A DNA stretch of 64,000 bases from Oscillospiraceae bacterium. GTDB taxonomy: Bacteria > Bacillota > Clostridia > UBA1381 > UBA9506. Shown here piece after piece: positions 38,219 through 47,789 of this stretch. A program made the position numbers and the translations under genes. Location of the stretch: positions 62,001-126,000 of the forward strand of contig SVJS01000002.1 of assembly GCA_015068855.1 (NCBI GenBank), written 5' to 3'. Below the pieces are notes generated by a model, which was not told where the DNA came from, did no database searches, and worked only from the letters and a program-made list of their open reading frames with translations. The stretch's first letter is position 1; every line of letters begins with the position of its first letter.

Positions 38219-40417
38219 TTAGTCTACATCTAAATAGCGGAATTCAACTTCGATGGCGGCACCCTCTGTAACGGTTGCGCCGGCTGCGGGGAACTGGCTG
38301 TTGGCCACCGTTAGGTTGGAGGAGTTGCCTGTTGCGCCGGCACCGGTGACAATCATGTTCAGTCGATGTTCGGCAAGACGCGCCTGAGCAGCCGATAAGG
38401 TCAGGTTGGTAACGTCCGGAACGATGACGCTCTGGCCTGTGCTGTTATCCTCTGTATACAGAATAACAACAGAGCCGGTTGCGAGCATGGAGCCCATGGC
38501 CGGGGTCTGGCCCTTGATGGTGTCGCCGCCGCCGACTACCTTATACTTAAAGCCCTGGTTCGTCAGGTTCTTGCTGGCGTTATCCTTAGAAAGTCCTTTA
38601 AGGTCGGGAACATAAATTTCAAGGTTTGCTTTTTCTTCCTCGGTATACTGCGGTTCGATGCCCATGTAACGCAAGGTGTCTTCCAGAATTTTGCCCACAA
38701 CGGGTGCGGCGATGGCGCCACCATAATACTGACCGTTGGAGGGTTCATCTAAAACAACCAGGCAGGCGACCTTGGGGTCGTTCGCCGGTGCAAAAGCGAT
38801 AAAGGAAGAAATGTATTTGCCGCTGCCACGGGGCAGCTTTTCCGATGTACCGGTTTTACCAGCAACGCGGTAACCCTTGATATAGGCATTTTGTCCGGTG
38901 CCGTTTGCGACGGTGTTTTCGAGCATGATACACATTTGCTCAGAGGTTTTTTGAGAAATAACCTGTCTGACAATGGTCGGCTCGGTTTTGCTGACGACGT
39001 TGCCCTCAGAGTCTAACAATTCTTTGACTAAGAAAGGCTTCATCAGTTTGCCGCCGTTGGCAACAGCGCCTACGGCTGTCATCAGCTGCAGAGGTGTTAC
39101 GATGGGGCCCTGACCGAAGGAGGCGGTTGCCAATTCAACCACGTTATAATTCTGGTCGGAATAGAACACGCCCTTGGCTTCGCCGGGGAGGTCGAAGCCT
39201 GTTACATCCATAAAGCCGAAAGCTTTATAATATTCCTTAAATTTTTCTTTTCCGACTAAGAGCCCTACATCGATGAAAGCAGGGTTGCAGGAGTTTTTAA
39301 CGGCATCGGCAAAGGTTTGTGCGCCGTGACCGTCGTGATGAGAACAGTTAATGGTTCGATTTTCAACTTTTTTGGAGCCGGAGCAGAAGAAGGGGGTTTC
39401 CGGAGTGATTAAGCCCTCTTCCAGCGCCATGCAGCCGGTGATGATTTTGAAGCAGGAACCGGGTTCATAGGAATCCTGCACCGCCTTGTTACGCCAAAGC
39501 TTTTGCAAGGCGTTGGAACGGGCCTCGTTGCGCTCATCTTCGTTTGCAATGGCGTTGATGGAGGCAGCGGTTTCCTCAGGCAGAGTGAAGGGTTCATTTA
39601 AGTCAAAGTCGGGTTTGGTGACCATGGCTAAGATTTCGCCGGTTTGTACATCGGTTACGATGGCAGAGGCGCCGGCCTTAACCTTTTCTTCGTGATAGGC
39701 AGCCTCTAAATGCTTTTCGGCAAAATGCTGAATGACCTCGTCGATGGTTAAAACCACATTGGTTCCGTTTTCCGGGTCGATGTGTTTTTCTTCCTTAAAG
39801 GGCATATCGGTATCTAAGGCGTTCTTTAAGGCGATGACTCGGCCGGGGACGCCTTTTAGCTGTTCATCATAGACCATTTCAATGCCGCCGAGACCCTGGT
39901 TATCAACGCCAACAAAGCCCAGAATGTGAGATGCAAAATTGCCGTAAGGATAATAGCGTTTGGCGTCCTCTTGCAGGTATACGCCGGTTAATTCCAGCTC
40001 CCTGACGGCATTTGCCATGTCATCTTCCACTCTGCGCTTGATGGTTACATGGTTGGTTTCTTTTTGCAGCATTTTAGTGATATCTTCTGCATCCATTTCC
40101 AGAACGACAGCGAGCTTGGCTGCTGTTTCTAAGATATCCTTTTTTGCTTTTTTTATTTCGTTGGGGTTTGCAGTGACAGTGTGAGCCGTTGAGCTTTGCG
40201 CCAGCTTTTTGTGGTTGCGGTCATAAATGGCACCACGCTGAGAGGCGACAAGGCTATCCCTTGTTTGCTGCTCAATGGCCATTCTTTGCAGGTTCTCACT
40301 ATCAATGACCTGTAAAAAAACAAGCCTTACACCAAGCAAAACAAGCGCGCAGGCAAAGGCTAAGAATGTATATAAAATTCGGATACGGAGTTTTCTTTTG
40401 GGTTCTTCGTTTTTCAT
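38219..40417 (-). CDS. class B penicillin-binding protein with two PASTA domains (FtsI/SpoVD type)
   Basis: Division transpeptidase of 732 residues. One N-terminal helix (ILYTFLAFACALVLLGVRLVFLQV), dimerisation domain, then the transpeptidase with SCFK (near residue 325), the S-x-N-type SCN, and KTGT. Two C-terminal PASTA repeats begin at EIYVPDLKGLSKDNA and VIVPDVTNLTLSAAQ. SpoVD has one or more PASTA domains and PBP2B two; the lack of sporulation genes nearby leaves the name open. The 103 bp gap upstream (40418-40520) has an AT-rich stem ACTATAT/ATATAGT and no convincing promoter. Confidence 0.93.
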   Translation of the reverse strand: MKNEEPKRKLRIRILYTFLAFACALVLLGVRLVFLQVIDSENLQRMAIEQQTRDSLVASQRGAIYDRNHKKLAQSSTAHTVTANPNEIKKAKKDILETAAKLAVVLEMDAEDITKMLQKETNHVTIKRRVEDDMANAVRELELTGVYLQEDAKRYYPYGNFASHILGFVGVDNQGLGGIEMVYDEQLKGVPGRVIALKNALDTDMPFKEEKHIDPENGTNVVLTIDEVIQHFAEKHLEAAYHEEKVKAGASAIVTDVQTGEILAMVTKPDFDLNEPFTLPEETAASINAIANEDERNEARSNALQKLWRNKAVQDSYEPGSCFKIITGCMALEEGLITPETPFFCSGSKKVENRTINCSHHDGHGAQTFADAVKNSCNPAFIDVGLLVGKEKFKEYYKAFGFMDVTGFDLPGEAKGVFYSDQNYNVVELATASFGQGPIVTPLQLMTAVGAVANGGKLMKPFLVKELLDSEGNVVSKTEPTIVRQVISQKTSEQMCIMLENTVANGTGQNAYIKGYRVAGKTGTSEKLPRGSGKYISSFIAFAPANDPKVACLVVLDEPSNGQYYGGAIAAPVVGKILEDTLRYMGIEPQYTEEEKANLEIYVPDLKGLSKDNASKNLTNQGFKYKVVGGGDTIKGQTPAMGSMLATGSVVILYTEDNSTGQSVIVPDVTNLTLSAAQARLAEHRLNMIVTGAGATGNSSNLTVANSQFPAAGATVTEGAAIEVEFRYLDVD

Positions 40418-40520
40418 ATTGCGTACCTTGCGGGGGAACCGCGTCTCCTTTACTGAACTATATTACAATATTATATATAGTAGAAAAAAGGTCTGATTAT
40501 GCACAAGTTAAAGGAAAGGG

Positions 40521-40997
40521 TTAATCGCCATAAGAGAACAGACCGATGATGGCATCAGCTGTGCGGCCGACGGGAGAGAAGCTGCTGCCTGCGGTTTTTT
40601 CTACAAAGTCTACCTGTTCTAAGTCCAGGTAAATGGTTTGATATTTTTCAGCAGGGCGCATGCCGAGCTCGGTTCTTGCAATGGTTTCTACATTATTTAA
40701 GTCAAGAGCACGGTCGATTTCCACCTGCAATTTTTCGTTTGAGGCGATTAAGGCTTGCAGGTTTGCCTGCTTTTCGGCAATGACAGTTGTTTTATCGGTA
40801 ATTAAAACGCCGCGGTATAAAACAGTGAAAGCAAGACAGGCCACAACAAGAATTCTGATGATGCTTGCAAACTGCGAATTTTTGTGACGAGCAGGGGCTT
40901 TTTTATTGGATACATGAATTCTTACGTTGGAGTTGTGCTGGGGACGATATGCATGCTCAACGTTTTGTTCGTAGGCCAAATTACTTCTGCTGTACAC
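40521..40997 (-). CDS. ftsL: cell division protein FtsL-like
   Basis: 158 residues: cytoplasmic basic N terminus of about 45, one helix (IIRILVVACLAFTVLYRGVLI), then a leucine-zipper coiled coil (VIAEKQANLQALIASNEKLQVEIDRALDLNNVETIARTELGM) typical of septum formation initiators. Sequence similarity within FtsL is low, so the call depends on topology and on position between rsmH and the PBP gene. The region after residue 120 is an unusually long tail. Confidence 0.85.
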   Translation of the reverse strand: MYSRSNLAYEQNVEHAYRPQHNSNVRIHVSNKKAPARHKNSQFASIIRILVVACLAFTVLYRGVLITDKTTVIAEKQANLQALIASNEKLQVEIDRALDLNNVETIARTELGMRPAEKYQTIYLDLEQVDFVEKTAGSSFSPVGRTADAIIGLFSYGD

Positions 40998-41017
40998 GCG
41001 ACATTCACTCCGTTCTT

Positions 41018-41974
41018 TTATAGTTTATGCTTCTCAAACACTCTGAGTTTGGCGCTGCGCGCCCGGGGGTTTTGATTTAACTCTTCCTCCGTGGGGAGGA
41101 TGGGCTTTTTGGTGATGACCTTTCCGGCGCTTTTCTTGCCGCAGATGCAGGCCGGATAGCTTGGGGGACAAGTGCAACCCCGTTCGCGTTCGCGGAAGAT
41201 GTTTTTCACAGCACGGTCTTCCAGCGAATGAAAGGTTATGACGGCGAGTCTGCCGCCGGGGGCAAGGACATCAATAAAATCGTGAAGAGCCGTGGGCAGA
41301 CCGCCCAGCTCATTGTTAACTTCAATTCGGATTGCCTGAAAGGTGCGTTTGGCCGGGTGAGGGCCGTCACGACGGGCATCCTTGGGAACCGCTTTTTTAA
41401 TGATTTCCACAAGCTGTCCTGTGGTTTTGATGGGGGACTCTTTGCGGGCTGCCACGATAAACTCTACAATGCGGCGGGCCCAACGTTCTTCGCCATAAGT
41501 AAAAATGATATCTTCTAACTCTTTGGCGCTGTATGTATTGACAATCTGTTCGGCGCTGACGGGGTCACTCGGGTTCATGCGCATATCCAAGGGGGCATCC
41601 TGCATATAGGAAAATCCGCGGTCCGCTTCATCAAGCTGATGAGAGGAAACGCCCAGGTCCATTAAGGCACCGTTGATTTCGTTTACCCCTAAAGAGCGAA
41701 GCGCGTCTTTTACCTCAACATAATTTCGGTTAACCAGATGGATGCGGCCGGCAAACGGGGCGAGCCGTTCGCCTGATGCCTTGATGGCGGCAGGGTCGCG
41801 GTCAAAGCCAATCAGTTGGCCGTCCGTTAAGCGCTTCGCAATCTCGCTGCTGTGACCTGCGCCGCCCAAGGTGGCATCCACATAGGTGCCGTTTGGGGTG
41901 ATGTTTAATGCGTCTAAGCAGGGGGAGAGCATAACAGGGACATGATGAAAACAGGTTCCTACTGCATCTGTCAT
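41018..41974 (-). CDS. rsmH: 16S rRNA m4C1402 methyltransferase
   Basis: SAM-dependent methyltransferase (MraW) of 16S rRNA C1402. [41 protein letters not shown] includes the SAM loop; [26 protein letters not shown] and the late [11 protein letters not shown] are diagnostic. 318 residues. Four-base overlap with the mraZ stop. Confidence 0.97.
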   Translation of the reverse strand: MTDAVGTCFHHVPVMLSPCLDALNITPNGTYVDATLGGAGHSSEIAKRLTDGQLIGFDRDPAAIKASGERLAPFAGRIHLVNRNYVEVKDALRSLGVNEINGALMDLGVSSHQLDEADRGFSYMQDAPLDMRMNPSDPVSAEQIVNTYSAKELEDIIFTYGEERWARRIVEFIVAARKESPIKTTGQLVEIIKKAVPKDARRDGPHPAKRTFQAIRIEVNNELGGLPTALHDFIDVLAPGGRLAVITFHSLEDRAVKNIFRERERGCTCPPSYPACICGKKSAGKVITKKPILPTEEELNQNPRARSAKLRVFEKHKL

Positions 41975-42402
41975 AAGCCTAACAGCTCCATTTTTTCAGA
42001 AAGTTCGTCGGGGCTGAATTTATCAAAACTGTGGTCGGTTTCCCAAGCATCGCTGTTCCAGAGTTCGACGCGATTGGAAACGCCTACAACGGTTACATCC
42101 TTAGTCAGGCCTGCATAGTCACGCAGGTTGGCGGGAAGCATGATGCGCCCCTGCTTATCCATTTCACACTCGCTGGCGCGAGCAAAGAAGAAACGAGCAA
42201 AGCGGCGGGCATCCTTGTTGGTGATGGAAACCGCATCGAGTTTTGCCTTTAAGCGGGAAAACTCTTCCTGCGGGAACACGAAAAGACAGTTATCTAAACC
42301 TAAGGTTACAATGAATGTGTCGCCTAAGTCGTCACGGAAACGTGCGGGCACAAACATTCTGCCTTTGGCATCGAGTGTGTGTTGATATTCGCCGATAAAC
42401 AT
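41971..42402 (-). CDS. mraZ: transcriptional regulator MraZ
   Basis: 143 residues with two SpoVT/AbrB-like half-domains: [28 protein letters not shown], and [24 protein letters not shown]. MraZ binds repeats in the promoter of its own operon and represses it. Matching repeats are present upstream at 42501-42525. First gene of the division cluster. Confidence 0.96.
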   Translation of the reverse strand: MFIGEYQHTLDAKGRMFVPARFRDDLGDTFIVTLGLDNCLFVFPQEEFSRLKAKLDAVSITNKDARRFARFFFARASECEMDKQGRIMLPANLRDYAGLTKDVTVVGVSNRVELWNSDAWETDHSFDKFSPDELSEKMELLGL

Positions 42403-42500
42403 GTCTTTTCACCACCTTTTTATTAAAGAGGGAGCAAAGGGAGTAAAGAAATAGAAGGTAAAGAAAATGAAAGGAATGGGTGTTATGTAAGAGAAGAATA

Positions 42501-42525
42501 CTCCACTTTGCTCCACTTTCCACCC
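42501..42525 (-). promoter_or_regulatory. MraZ operator: tandem AAAGTGG repeats
   Basis: On the minus strand AAAGTGGAGT (42510-42501) follows AAAGTGGAGC (42520-42511), two near-identical 10-base units, preceded by a degenerate GGGTGG (to 42526). This fits the MraZ box AAAGTGK-N3 described for MraZ. The repeats start just after the -10 box, across the likely transcription start. Confidence 0.75.
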
Positions 42526-42535
42526 TTTTTATTTA

Positions 42536-42564
42536 ATTTTACTCTATTTTTAATGATTTTGCAA
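42536..42564 (-). promoter_or_regulatory. promoter of the mraZ-division cluster
   Basis: Minus-strand TTGCAA (42564-42559), 17 bp, TAAAAT (42541-42536). The 426-base gap 42403-42828 otherwise holds the MraZ repeats, the gntR promoter and operator, and very AT-rich DNA including an AT-only palindrome with 11-base arms (42711-42733). Confidence 0.65.
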
Positions 42565-42757
42565 GTGTTTTTGCAAAAAAAATTTAATTTTATTGTAATT
42601 AAAGCGTAACATACAAGATGTAGTGAACATGATTATTTCACATACTATATTTATGAAAAAACAACTGAAAAATCATATAAAAATAGCCAAAAAATATGCT
42701 TTTTTTAGCTAAAATAAAAAAATTTTTTATTTTTGGTAAAAAATTTTGTGCCAGAGC

Positions 42758-42787
42758 TTGACAGGCGGGGTGGGAATATGGTATAAA
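42758..42787 (+). promoter_or_regulatory. sigma-A-type promoter of the GntR/ABC operon
   Basis: TTGACA (42758-42763), 18 bp, TATAAA (42782-42787). Confidence 0.8.
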
Positions 42788-42791
42788 TTAA

Positions 42792-42814
42792 GTGTATTAA
42801 TACATGTAGTACAC
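42792..42814 (+). promoter_or_regulatory. GntR/YtrA-type operator
   Basis: GTGTA and TACAC bracket a perfect 12-base palindrome TGTATTAATACA (42793-42804) followed by TGTAGTACA. It lies right after the -10 box and before the ribosome binding site, a position for autorepression. Confidence 0.6.
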
Positions 42815-42828
42815 AAGGAGGTGGAGGC

Positions 42829-43191
42829 GTGATTCAGATTGATTACCGAAGTCAGAAGGCTATGTATGAACAGGTGCGGGATGAAATTAAGAAACTGATT
42901 ATGAAGGGTATTTTGAAAGTTGATGAAGCCATTCCGTCCGTCAGAGAAATTGCAGGGACGCTTGCAATTAATCCCAACACCATCCAGAGAGCTTATCGGG
43001 AGCTTGAAAATGAAGGCTTTGTTTATTCGGTAAAAGGAAAAGGGACTTTTGTTTCCCCCAGAGAAGATGCTGAGCAGACTGAGAGAATTGAGGAGCTGAT
43101 GAGTCAGTTTACAGCTTGCGCTGCGGAACTTTTATATCTGGGGGTTTCCAAGGAAAGTTTGTTAGAAAGACTTGAAAAAGGAGGTAAATGA
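42829..43191 (+). CDS. GntR family regulator, YtrA subfamily
   Basis: 120 residues. N-terminal winged helix (YEQVRDEIKKLIMKGILKVDEAIPSVREIAGTLAINPNTIQRAYRELENEGFVYSVKGKGTFV) and only a short helical tail of about 45 residues for dimerisation, which defines the YtrA type. Such regulators usually repress an adjacent ABC operon that responds to wall-active compounds. GTG start after ggaggtggagg; the ABC ATPase starts one base after its stop. Confidence 0.93.
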   Translation: MIQIDYRSQKAMYEQVRDEIKKLIMKGILKVDEAIPSVREIAGTLAINPNTIQRAYRELENEGFVYSVKGKGTFVSPREDAEQTERIEELMSQFTACAAELLYLGVSKESLLERLEKGGK

Positions 43192-43192
43192 C

Positions 43193-44092
43193 ATGATTCA
43201 GATAGATGCTCTCACAAAGCGCTTTGATGAGCATGTGGCGCTTAAAAATGTGAGCTTGACGGTTGAAAAAGGGAGTGTTTACGGGCTGGTTGGTCCTAAC
43301 GGGTCAGGAAAGACTACCTTAATTAAATGCTTGTGCGGGGTGTACCGTACAGACGGGGGCCAGATTACTGTTGATGGAGAGGCGGTTTACGATAACGCTC
43401 TATTAAAAGAACGGATTGCTTACATCCCCGATGATTTATATTTTCCGCCTACCTTTACGCCTAAGGATATGGCAAAGTTATACAGCAGTTTATATCCGGG
43501 CTTTTCTGAGGAGCGGTATCGGGAACTGGGGCAGCTTTTTCAATTGGATGAAACAAAACGGATTGCCCGCTTTTCGAAAGGCATGCAGAAGCAGGTGGCG
43601 TTTTGGATTTTGATGAGTTGCCGGCCCCAGGTGATTATTCTGGATGAGCCTGTGGATGGGCTTGACCCTGTGATGCGTAAAAAGGTTTGGAGCATTTTGC
43701 TCAGAGAGGTTGAAGAGCGGGGTGTAACGGTGCTGATTTCGAGCCATAATCTGCGTGAACTGGAAGACGTTTGTGACCATGTGGGTATTTTGCATCAGGG
43801 AGAGGTGTTGCTCTCAAAGGCGCTTTCTGATATGAAATCAGACACCTTTAAGTTGCAAGTGGCCTTTGACGAGGGATTTCCAGAAGTGCTGCATCAGGAA
43901 CTGGATATTTTGAATCACACAGAAAGCGGACGGGTGCATATGTTGATTCTTCGTGGGGACAGACAGGCCATTATGGAAGCAATTGCAGCGCAGAACCCCA
44001 TTCTGGCGGATTTGATTCCCTTAACCTTAGAGGAAGTTTTCATTTATGAGTTAGGAGGGAAGGGCTATGACTTCAAAAACATTCTTGCCTAA
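43193..44092 (+). CDS. ABC transporter ATP-binding protein
   Basis: 299 residues. Walker A GPNGSGKT (34-41), a signature with FSKGMQKQVAFW in place of LSGGQ, Walker B VIILDEPVDGLDP, and the H-loop SSHNLRELEDVC. This signature variant is common in YtrB/BcrA-type exporters. Works with the permease that overlaps its end by 26 bases. Start 43193 follows gaggtaaatgac. Confidence 0.93.
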   Translation: MIQIDALTKRFDEHVALKNVSLTVEKGSVYGLVGPNGSGKTTLIKCLCGVYRTDGGQITVDGEAVYDNALLKERIAYIPDDLYFPPTFTPKDMAKLYSSLYPGFSEERYRELGQLFQLDETKRIARFSKGMQKQVAFWILMSCRPQVIILDEPVDGLDPVMRKKVWSILLREVEERGVTVLISSHNLRELEDVCDHVGILHQGEVLLSKALSDMKSDTFKLQVAFDEGFPEVLHQELDILNHTESGRVHMLILRGDRQAIMEAIAAQNPILADLIPLTLEEVFIYELGGKGYDFKNILA

Positions 44093-45857
44093 ACGCGGCT
44101 TGGTTCGTTACCAATTAAAAAGCTTTTGGTGGCTTTCGGCTCTTTATGGTTTGCTGTTGTTTTTGTTCGGACCGTTTACGCTTCTGAATGAAGATAAACA
44201 GTGGCTTTTAAGGACGGTATTACGACGGCCGGAGCAGGCGGGGCAGGAGCTATATAGTCAATTTGCTGTTTTGATGCTGCTGCTTGGCAGCGCGGTTTTG
44301 ATTGGTGTTTTCGTGTTTAGTTACATGCAGAAGGTGCGTAGTGCCACCTTGTTTCATGCCATGCCCGTGACACGGGCGCAGCTTTACATAAGCACGCTTT
44401 TCTCCGGCTTTTTGCTCCTTTGCATGCCGATTCTGGCCAATGCGCTGGTGCTGCTATTAATGAGCTTGTTTGGCGGATATGGGCCGATTATCCCACCGAT
44501 TGTTATTTTAGATTGGGTGGCGGGTCAGTTCATCACGGGAACGGCGGTGCTCTTCTTTACCATTTTTATTGGTATTTTGACGGGCAGCAGCGTTGGACAA
44601 TTTGTGTTTACCTTTGCCGTTTGTTTTATTCCCATTGGGATGCTGGGGCTGATTTCGTTCCTCTTAGATGGTTGGCTTTTTGGCTTCACGGCAGAAGGGA
44701 TTGCGCCCACGCTTGAATTTGCATTACAGTTGCAGCCAATTTATTTCCCGCAATTTTTCGGGGCCGCATCTATGGATACGTGGATTACGTTTTTGCATCT
44801 TGGCTACGTTTTCATATTTGGCATTTTGGGATTTTGGCTCTATCAAAAGCGGGATGTGGAACGGGCAGGCGATGTGGCGGCATTTCGCTTTATACGTCCT
44901 GTGTTTTTGTATGCTGTAACGTTTGCTGTTATGTTGGCGGGAACCGGCCTTGTTTTGGCTATTTCAGGACATGACACAAATAGACCCAATGCCTTTGTGC
45001 TTTTGCTTTTTGCCCTTTTGGGTTATGCGGTTGCTAAGATGCTCTTAACCAAATCGTTTAGAATTCTTCCTTATTATAAAGGATATCTTGCTTTTGCGGC
45101 GCTGGTTCTGCTCATGTTTTTTGCTGTTGACGCGAATGTGATTGGATTTGGTAAAACCGTGCCGGTGGCAAGTGAGATTGATAAGGCGTATATAGGCGGG
45201 TATTACAGGGCATATTGGATGAATGCACAGTCTTTCGGACACGACAACATTGCTGTTTTTAAGGAAGCAGAAGGCATCGACCAGGTTCTTGCGTTGCAGG
45301 AGGAGGCGATTGCAGCCGGGACTGCGAAAGAGACAGTTGAGGGTGAGCACAAGCAGACGGTTTATTTTTCCTATCTGATGCAATCGGGACGACTTGTGAC
45401 GCGGGCTTATAAGCTGGAAACAAAGCGGCTTTATGAATTGTTTGGCACAGATGCAGCCAAAGACAGCATGTATCCCTATTTCCGCACCATGCCGGAGAAA
45501 ATTCGCTACATCAGTTTGCCGGATGTGGGTGCAGATGTTTACGGGGAGAAAAAGCAGGCATTAGTTGCTTGCGTGCAAGAGGATTTAAGTCGGCTCAGTT
45601 ACGAAGAAATTCAGGGCTATATGAATGACGGTTGGGTGGCAGAAACAGAGGTTGCCATTGCCGATAAAGAAGTCATGGAAGAAAGGCTTGCTATTCGCGC
45701 TTTGGAAGTTCATGTTGAGGATGAATCGGAAGAGGATGGGGAAAGCTCGCAACTCCAGACCGTGACGAAGGGTGATGTGGCCTATTGGTTCAGTCTGAAT
45801 CACAATTTTACCAGGACCTATGAATGGTTGCGGGCCAATGGATATATGAGAGGCTGA
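44067..45857 (+). CDS. ABC transporter permease, YtrC/D-like
   Basis: 596 residues. An N-terminal half with about six helices (QLKSFWWLSALYGLLLFLFGP, VQKVRSATLFHAMPVTRAQLYISTLFSGF, and so on) is followed by four or so further helices to about residue 360, then a soluble C-terminal domain of about 230 residues, presumed extracellular. The HAMPVTRAQLY motif is typical of these exporters. Substrate unknown; the GntR context suggests antibiotic or envelope stress. Ends in a strong terminator. Confidence 0.85.
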   Translation: MTSKTFLPKRGLVRYQLKSFWWLSALYGLLLFLFGPFTLLNEDKQWLLRTVLRRPEQAGQELYSQFAVLMLLLGSAVLIGVFVFSYMQKVRSATLFHAMPVTRAQLYISTLFSGFLLLCMPILANALVLLLMSLFGGYGPIIPPIVILDWVAGQFITGTAVLFFTIFIGILTGSSVGQFVFTFAVCFIPIGMLGLISFLLDGWLFGFTAEGIAPTLEFALQLQPIYFPQFFGAASMDTWITFLHLGYVFIFGILGFWLYQKRDVERAGDVAAFRFIRPVFLYAVTFAVMLAGTGLVLAISGHDTNRPNAFVLLLFALLGYAVAKMLLTKSFRILPYYKGYLAFAALVLLMFFAVDANVIGFGKTVPVASEIDKAYIGGYYRAYWMNAQSFGHDNIAVFKEAEGIDQVLALQEEAIAAGTAKETVEGEHKQTVYFSYLMQSGRLVTRAYKLETKRLYELFGTDAAKDSMYPYFRTMPEKIRYISLPDVGADVYGEKKQALVACVQEDLSRLSYEEIQGYMNDGWVAETEVAIADKEVMEERLAIRALEVHVEDESEEDGESSQLQTVTKGDVAYWFSLNHNFTRTYEWLRANGYMRG

Positions 45858-45867
45858 TGAGAAAAAG

Positions 45868-45903
45868 AAAAAAGGGAAGTCGCACGAGCGACTTCCCTTT
45901 TTT
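45868..45903 (+). terminator. terminator of the GntR/ABC operon
   Basis: Stem GGGAAGTCGC with GCGACTTCCC, loop acga, flanked by A and T runs. Confidence 0.92.
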
Positions 45904-45910
45904 GTGGCAT

Positions 45911-45943
45911 AAAAAAAGGTCCCATGCGTTTGGCATGGGACCT
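45911..45943 (-). terminator. terminator of rny
   Basis: Stem AGGTCCCATGC with GCATGGGACCT around gtttg; on the minus strand it is followed by seven Ts, just after the rny stop. Confidence 0.9.
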
Positions 45944-45950
45944 TATGTTT

Positions 45951-47510
45951 TTATTTTGCGTATTCAATAGCGCGGGTTTCGCGAATGACATTAACTTTAA
46001 TCTGACCGGGATATTCAAGCTCTTCCTCGATCTTCTTAACAATGTCACGAGCGACCATTGTGATGCCGTCATCCTTGATATCTTCGGGTCTAACCATGAT
46101 ACGGATTTCACGGCCTGCCTGGATGGCAAAGGAATGCTCAACGCCCTCAAAGGAGTTGGCGATTTCTTCAAGTTTCTCCAGACGCTTGATGTACGACTCA
46201 ATGTTTTCACGGCGGGCACCGGGACGGGCAGCGGAAATGGCATCGGCAGCCTGCACGATAACGGCGATGATGGTGTTGGCCTCAACGTCGCCATGGTGAG
46301 CCATGATGGCATGGATAACGTCGTTACCCTCTTTATACTTCTTAGCAAGGTCGGCACCAATCATGATGTGGGAGCCTTCCATTTCGTGGTCGGCAGCTTT
46401 ACCCAGGTCGTGGAGCAGACCGGCACGTTTTGCAAGCGTGATATCCGCACCCAATTCGCCTGCGATTAAGCCGGAGAGGTGAGAAACCTCGATGGAGTGT
46501 TTCAGCACATTCTGACCATAACTGGTTCTGTATTTAAGCTTACCAAGCAGGCGAATGATTTCGGGATGGAGACCATGAACGCCGGTTTCAAACACGGCAT
46601 TTTCGCCTTCCTGCTTGATTTCCTCTTCCACCTCTTTTTTGGCCTTTTCATACATTTCTTCGATGCGGGCGGGATGAATACGACCGTCTACAATCAGTTT
46701 TTCCAAAGACAGACGGGCGATTTCACGACGGACCGGATCAAAGCCTGACAGAATAACGGCCTCAGGCGTGTCGTCAATAATCAAATCAATACCGGTTAAG
46801 GTTTCTAAGGTTCGGATGTTACGGCCTTCACGACCGATGATGCGACCCTTCATTTCATCGTTGGGCAGATTGACAACGCTGACGGTTGTTTCAGCCACAT
46901 GGTCGGCAGCACATTTCTGAATGGCGCCTGCAATGATGTTCTTTGCGTTCTTTTCAGCATTTTCTCTGGCTTCGGTTTCAATTTCCTTGACCATGAGAGC
47001 TGCTTCGTGACGCACTTCGCTTTCAATGTTCTTTAACAAGAACTGTTTGGCATCCTCAACGGAAAGGCCGGACAGTTGCTCTAACACAACTAACTCTTTT
47101 TTCTTAATTTCTTCAATTTCGCCCCGAAGTTGTTCCAGCTCTTTTTCCTTGCCGGACAATCTTTCTTCTTTGGCTTCAATGGATTCGATCTTTTTATCAA
47201 GGTTTTCTTCCTTTTGCTGAATACGGCGCTCCTGACGGGAGATTTCCCCGCGGCGCTCCTTGATTTCTCGATCGAATTCCTGACGTTGTTTGTGATTTTC
47301 TTCTTTGGCTTCTAAAAGCAATTCACGTTTCTTGCTTTCGCCTTCTTTTTTAGCACGCTGTACGATTTCCTTAGCTTCGGCTTCTGCACTGCCGAATTCG
47401 GCTTCTGCTATTTTCTTTCTATGGGAAACGCCCAGGCGGAACGCAATCACAGAAGCCAAGGCGATTAACAGTAAAGCGACAACAGCGACTACAATGGTAA
47501 TGTTATCCAT
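45951..47510 (-). CDS. rny: ribonuclease Y
   Basis: Membrane-anchored endoribonuclease that starts mRNA decay. N-terminal helix ([25 protein letters not shown]), a long coiled coil (about 30-190), a KH domain ([31 protein letters not shown]) and an HD domain with LLHDLGKA and MAHHGDVE. 519 residues, full length. Unlike many clostridia, neither recA nor spoVS flanks it here. Confidence 0.97.
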   Translation of the reverse strand: MDNITIVVAVVALLLIALASVIAFRLGVSHRKKIAEAEFGSAEAEAKEIVQRAKKEGESKKRELLLEAKEENHKQRQEFDREIKERRGEISRQERRIQQKEENLDKKIESIEAKEERLSGKEKELEQLRGEIEEIKKKELVVLEQLSGLSVEDAKQFLLKNIESEVRHEAALMVKEIETEARENAEKNAKNIIAGAIQKCAADHVAETTVSVVNLPNDEMKGRIIGREGRNIRTLETLTGIDLIIDDTPEAVILSGFDPVRREIARLSLEKLIVDGRIHPARIEEMYEKAKKEVEEEIKQEGENAVFETGVHGLHPEIIRLLGKLKYRTSYGQNVLKHSIEVSHLSGLIAGELGADITLAKRAGLLHDLGKAADHEMEGSHIMIGADLAKKYKEGNDVIHAIMAHHGDVEANTIIAVIVQAADAISAARPGARRENIESYIKRLEKLEEIANSFEGVEHSFAIQAGREIRIMVRPEDIKDDGITMVARDIVKKIEEELEYPGQIKVNVIRETRAIEYAK

Positions 47511-47585
47511 TAGTACCTCCTTTATATATTAAATTTATATACTGCAATACCCAATATAAACAGCAGTATATAATATCTTATAGTA

Positions 47586-47614
47586 ATTGTACCTTTTTTT
47601 TGGCTTTCTGTCAA
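47586..47614 (-). promoter_or_regulatory. sigma-A-type promoter of rny
   Basis: Minus-strand TTGACA (47614-47609), 17 bp, TACAAT (47591-47586). Confidence 0.75.
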
Positions 47615-47741
47615 TGCTATTTTCGTGAATTTATGAAAAAAAGTTTTTATGACCGGTTTGGTCAAACTCTTTTTTTTAACAAAAGAAAAGTCAAAAAACT
47701 GTTAAAAATATACAGTTTTCTTAAAAAAATTAGGCAGACTA

Positions 47742-47770
47742 TTGACATAGTTCCCCAAAAAAACTATAAT
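47742..47770 (+). promoter_or_regulatory. sigma-A-type promoter of cca
   Basis: Perfect consensus TTGACA (47742-47747), 17 bp, TATAAT (47765-47770). Confidence 0.88.
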
Positions 47771-47789
47771 AGAAAATGAGGAGATGTAC

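Noticed and set aside
45951-46469. Long ORFs on the plus strand opposite rny
   Set aside because: Shadows of the RNase Y HD domain, which reads perfectly on the minus strand.
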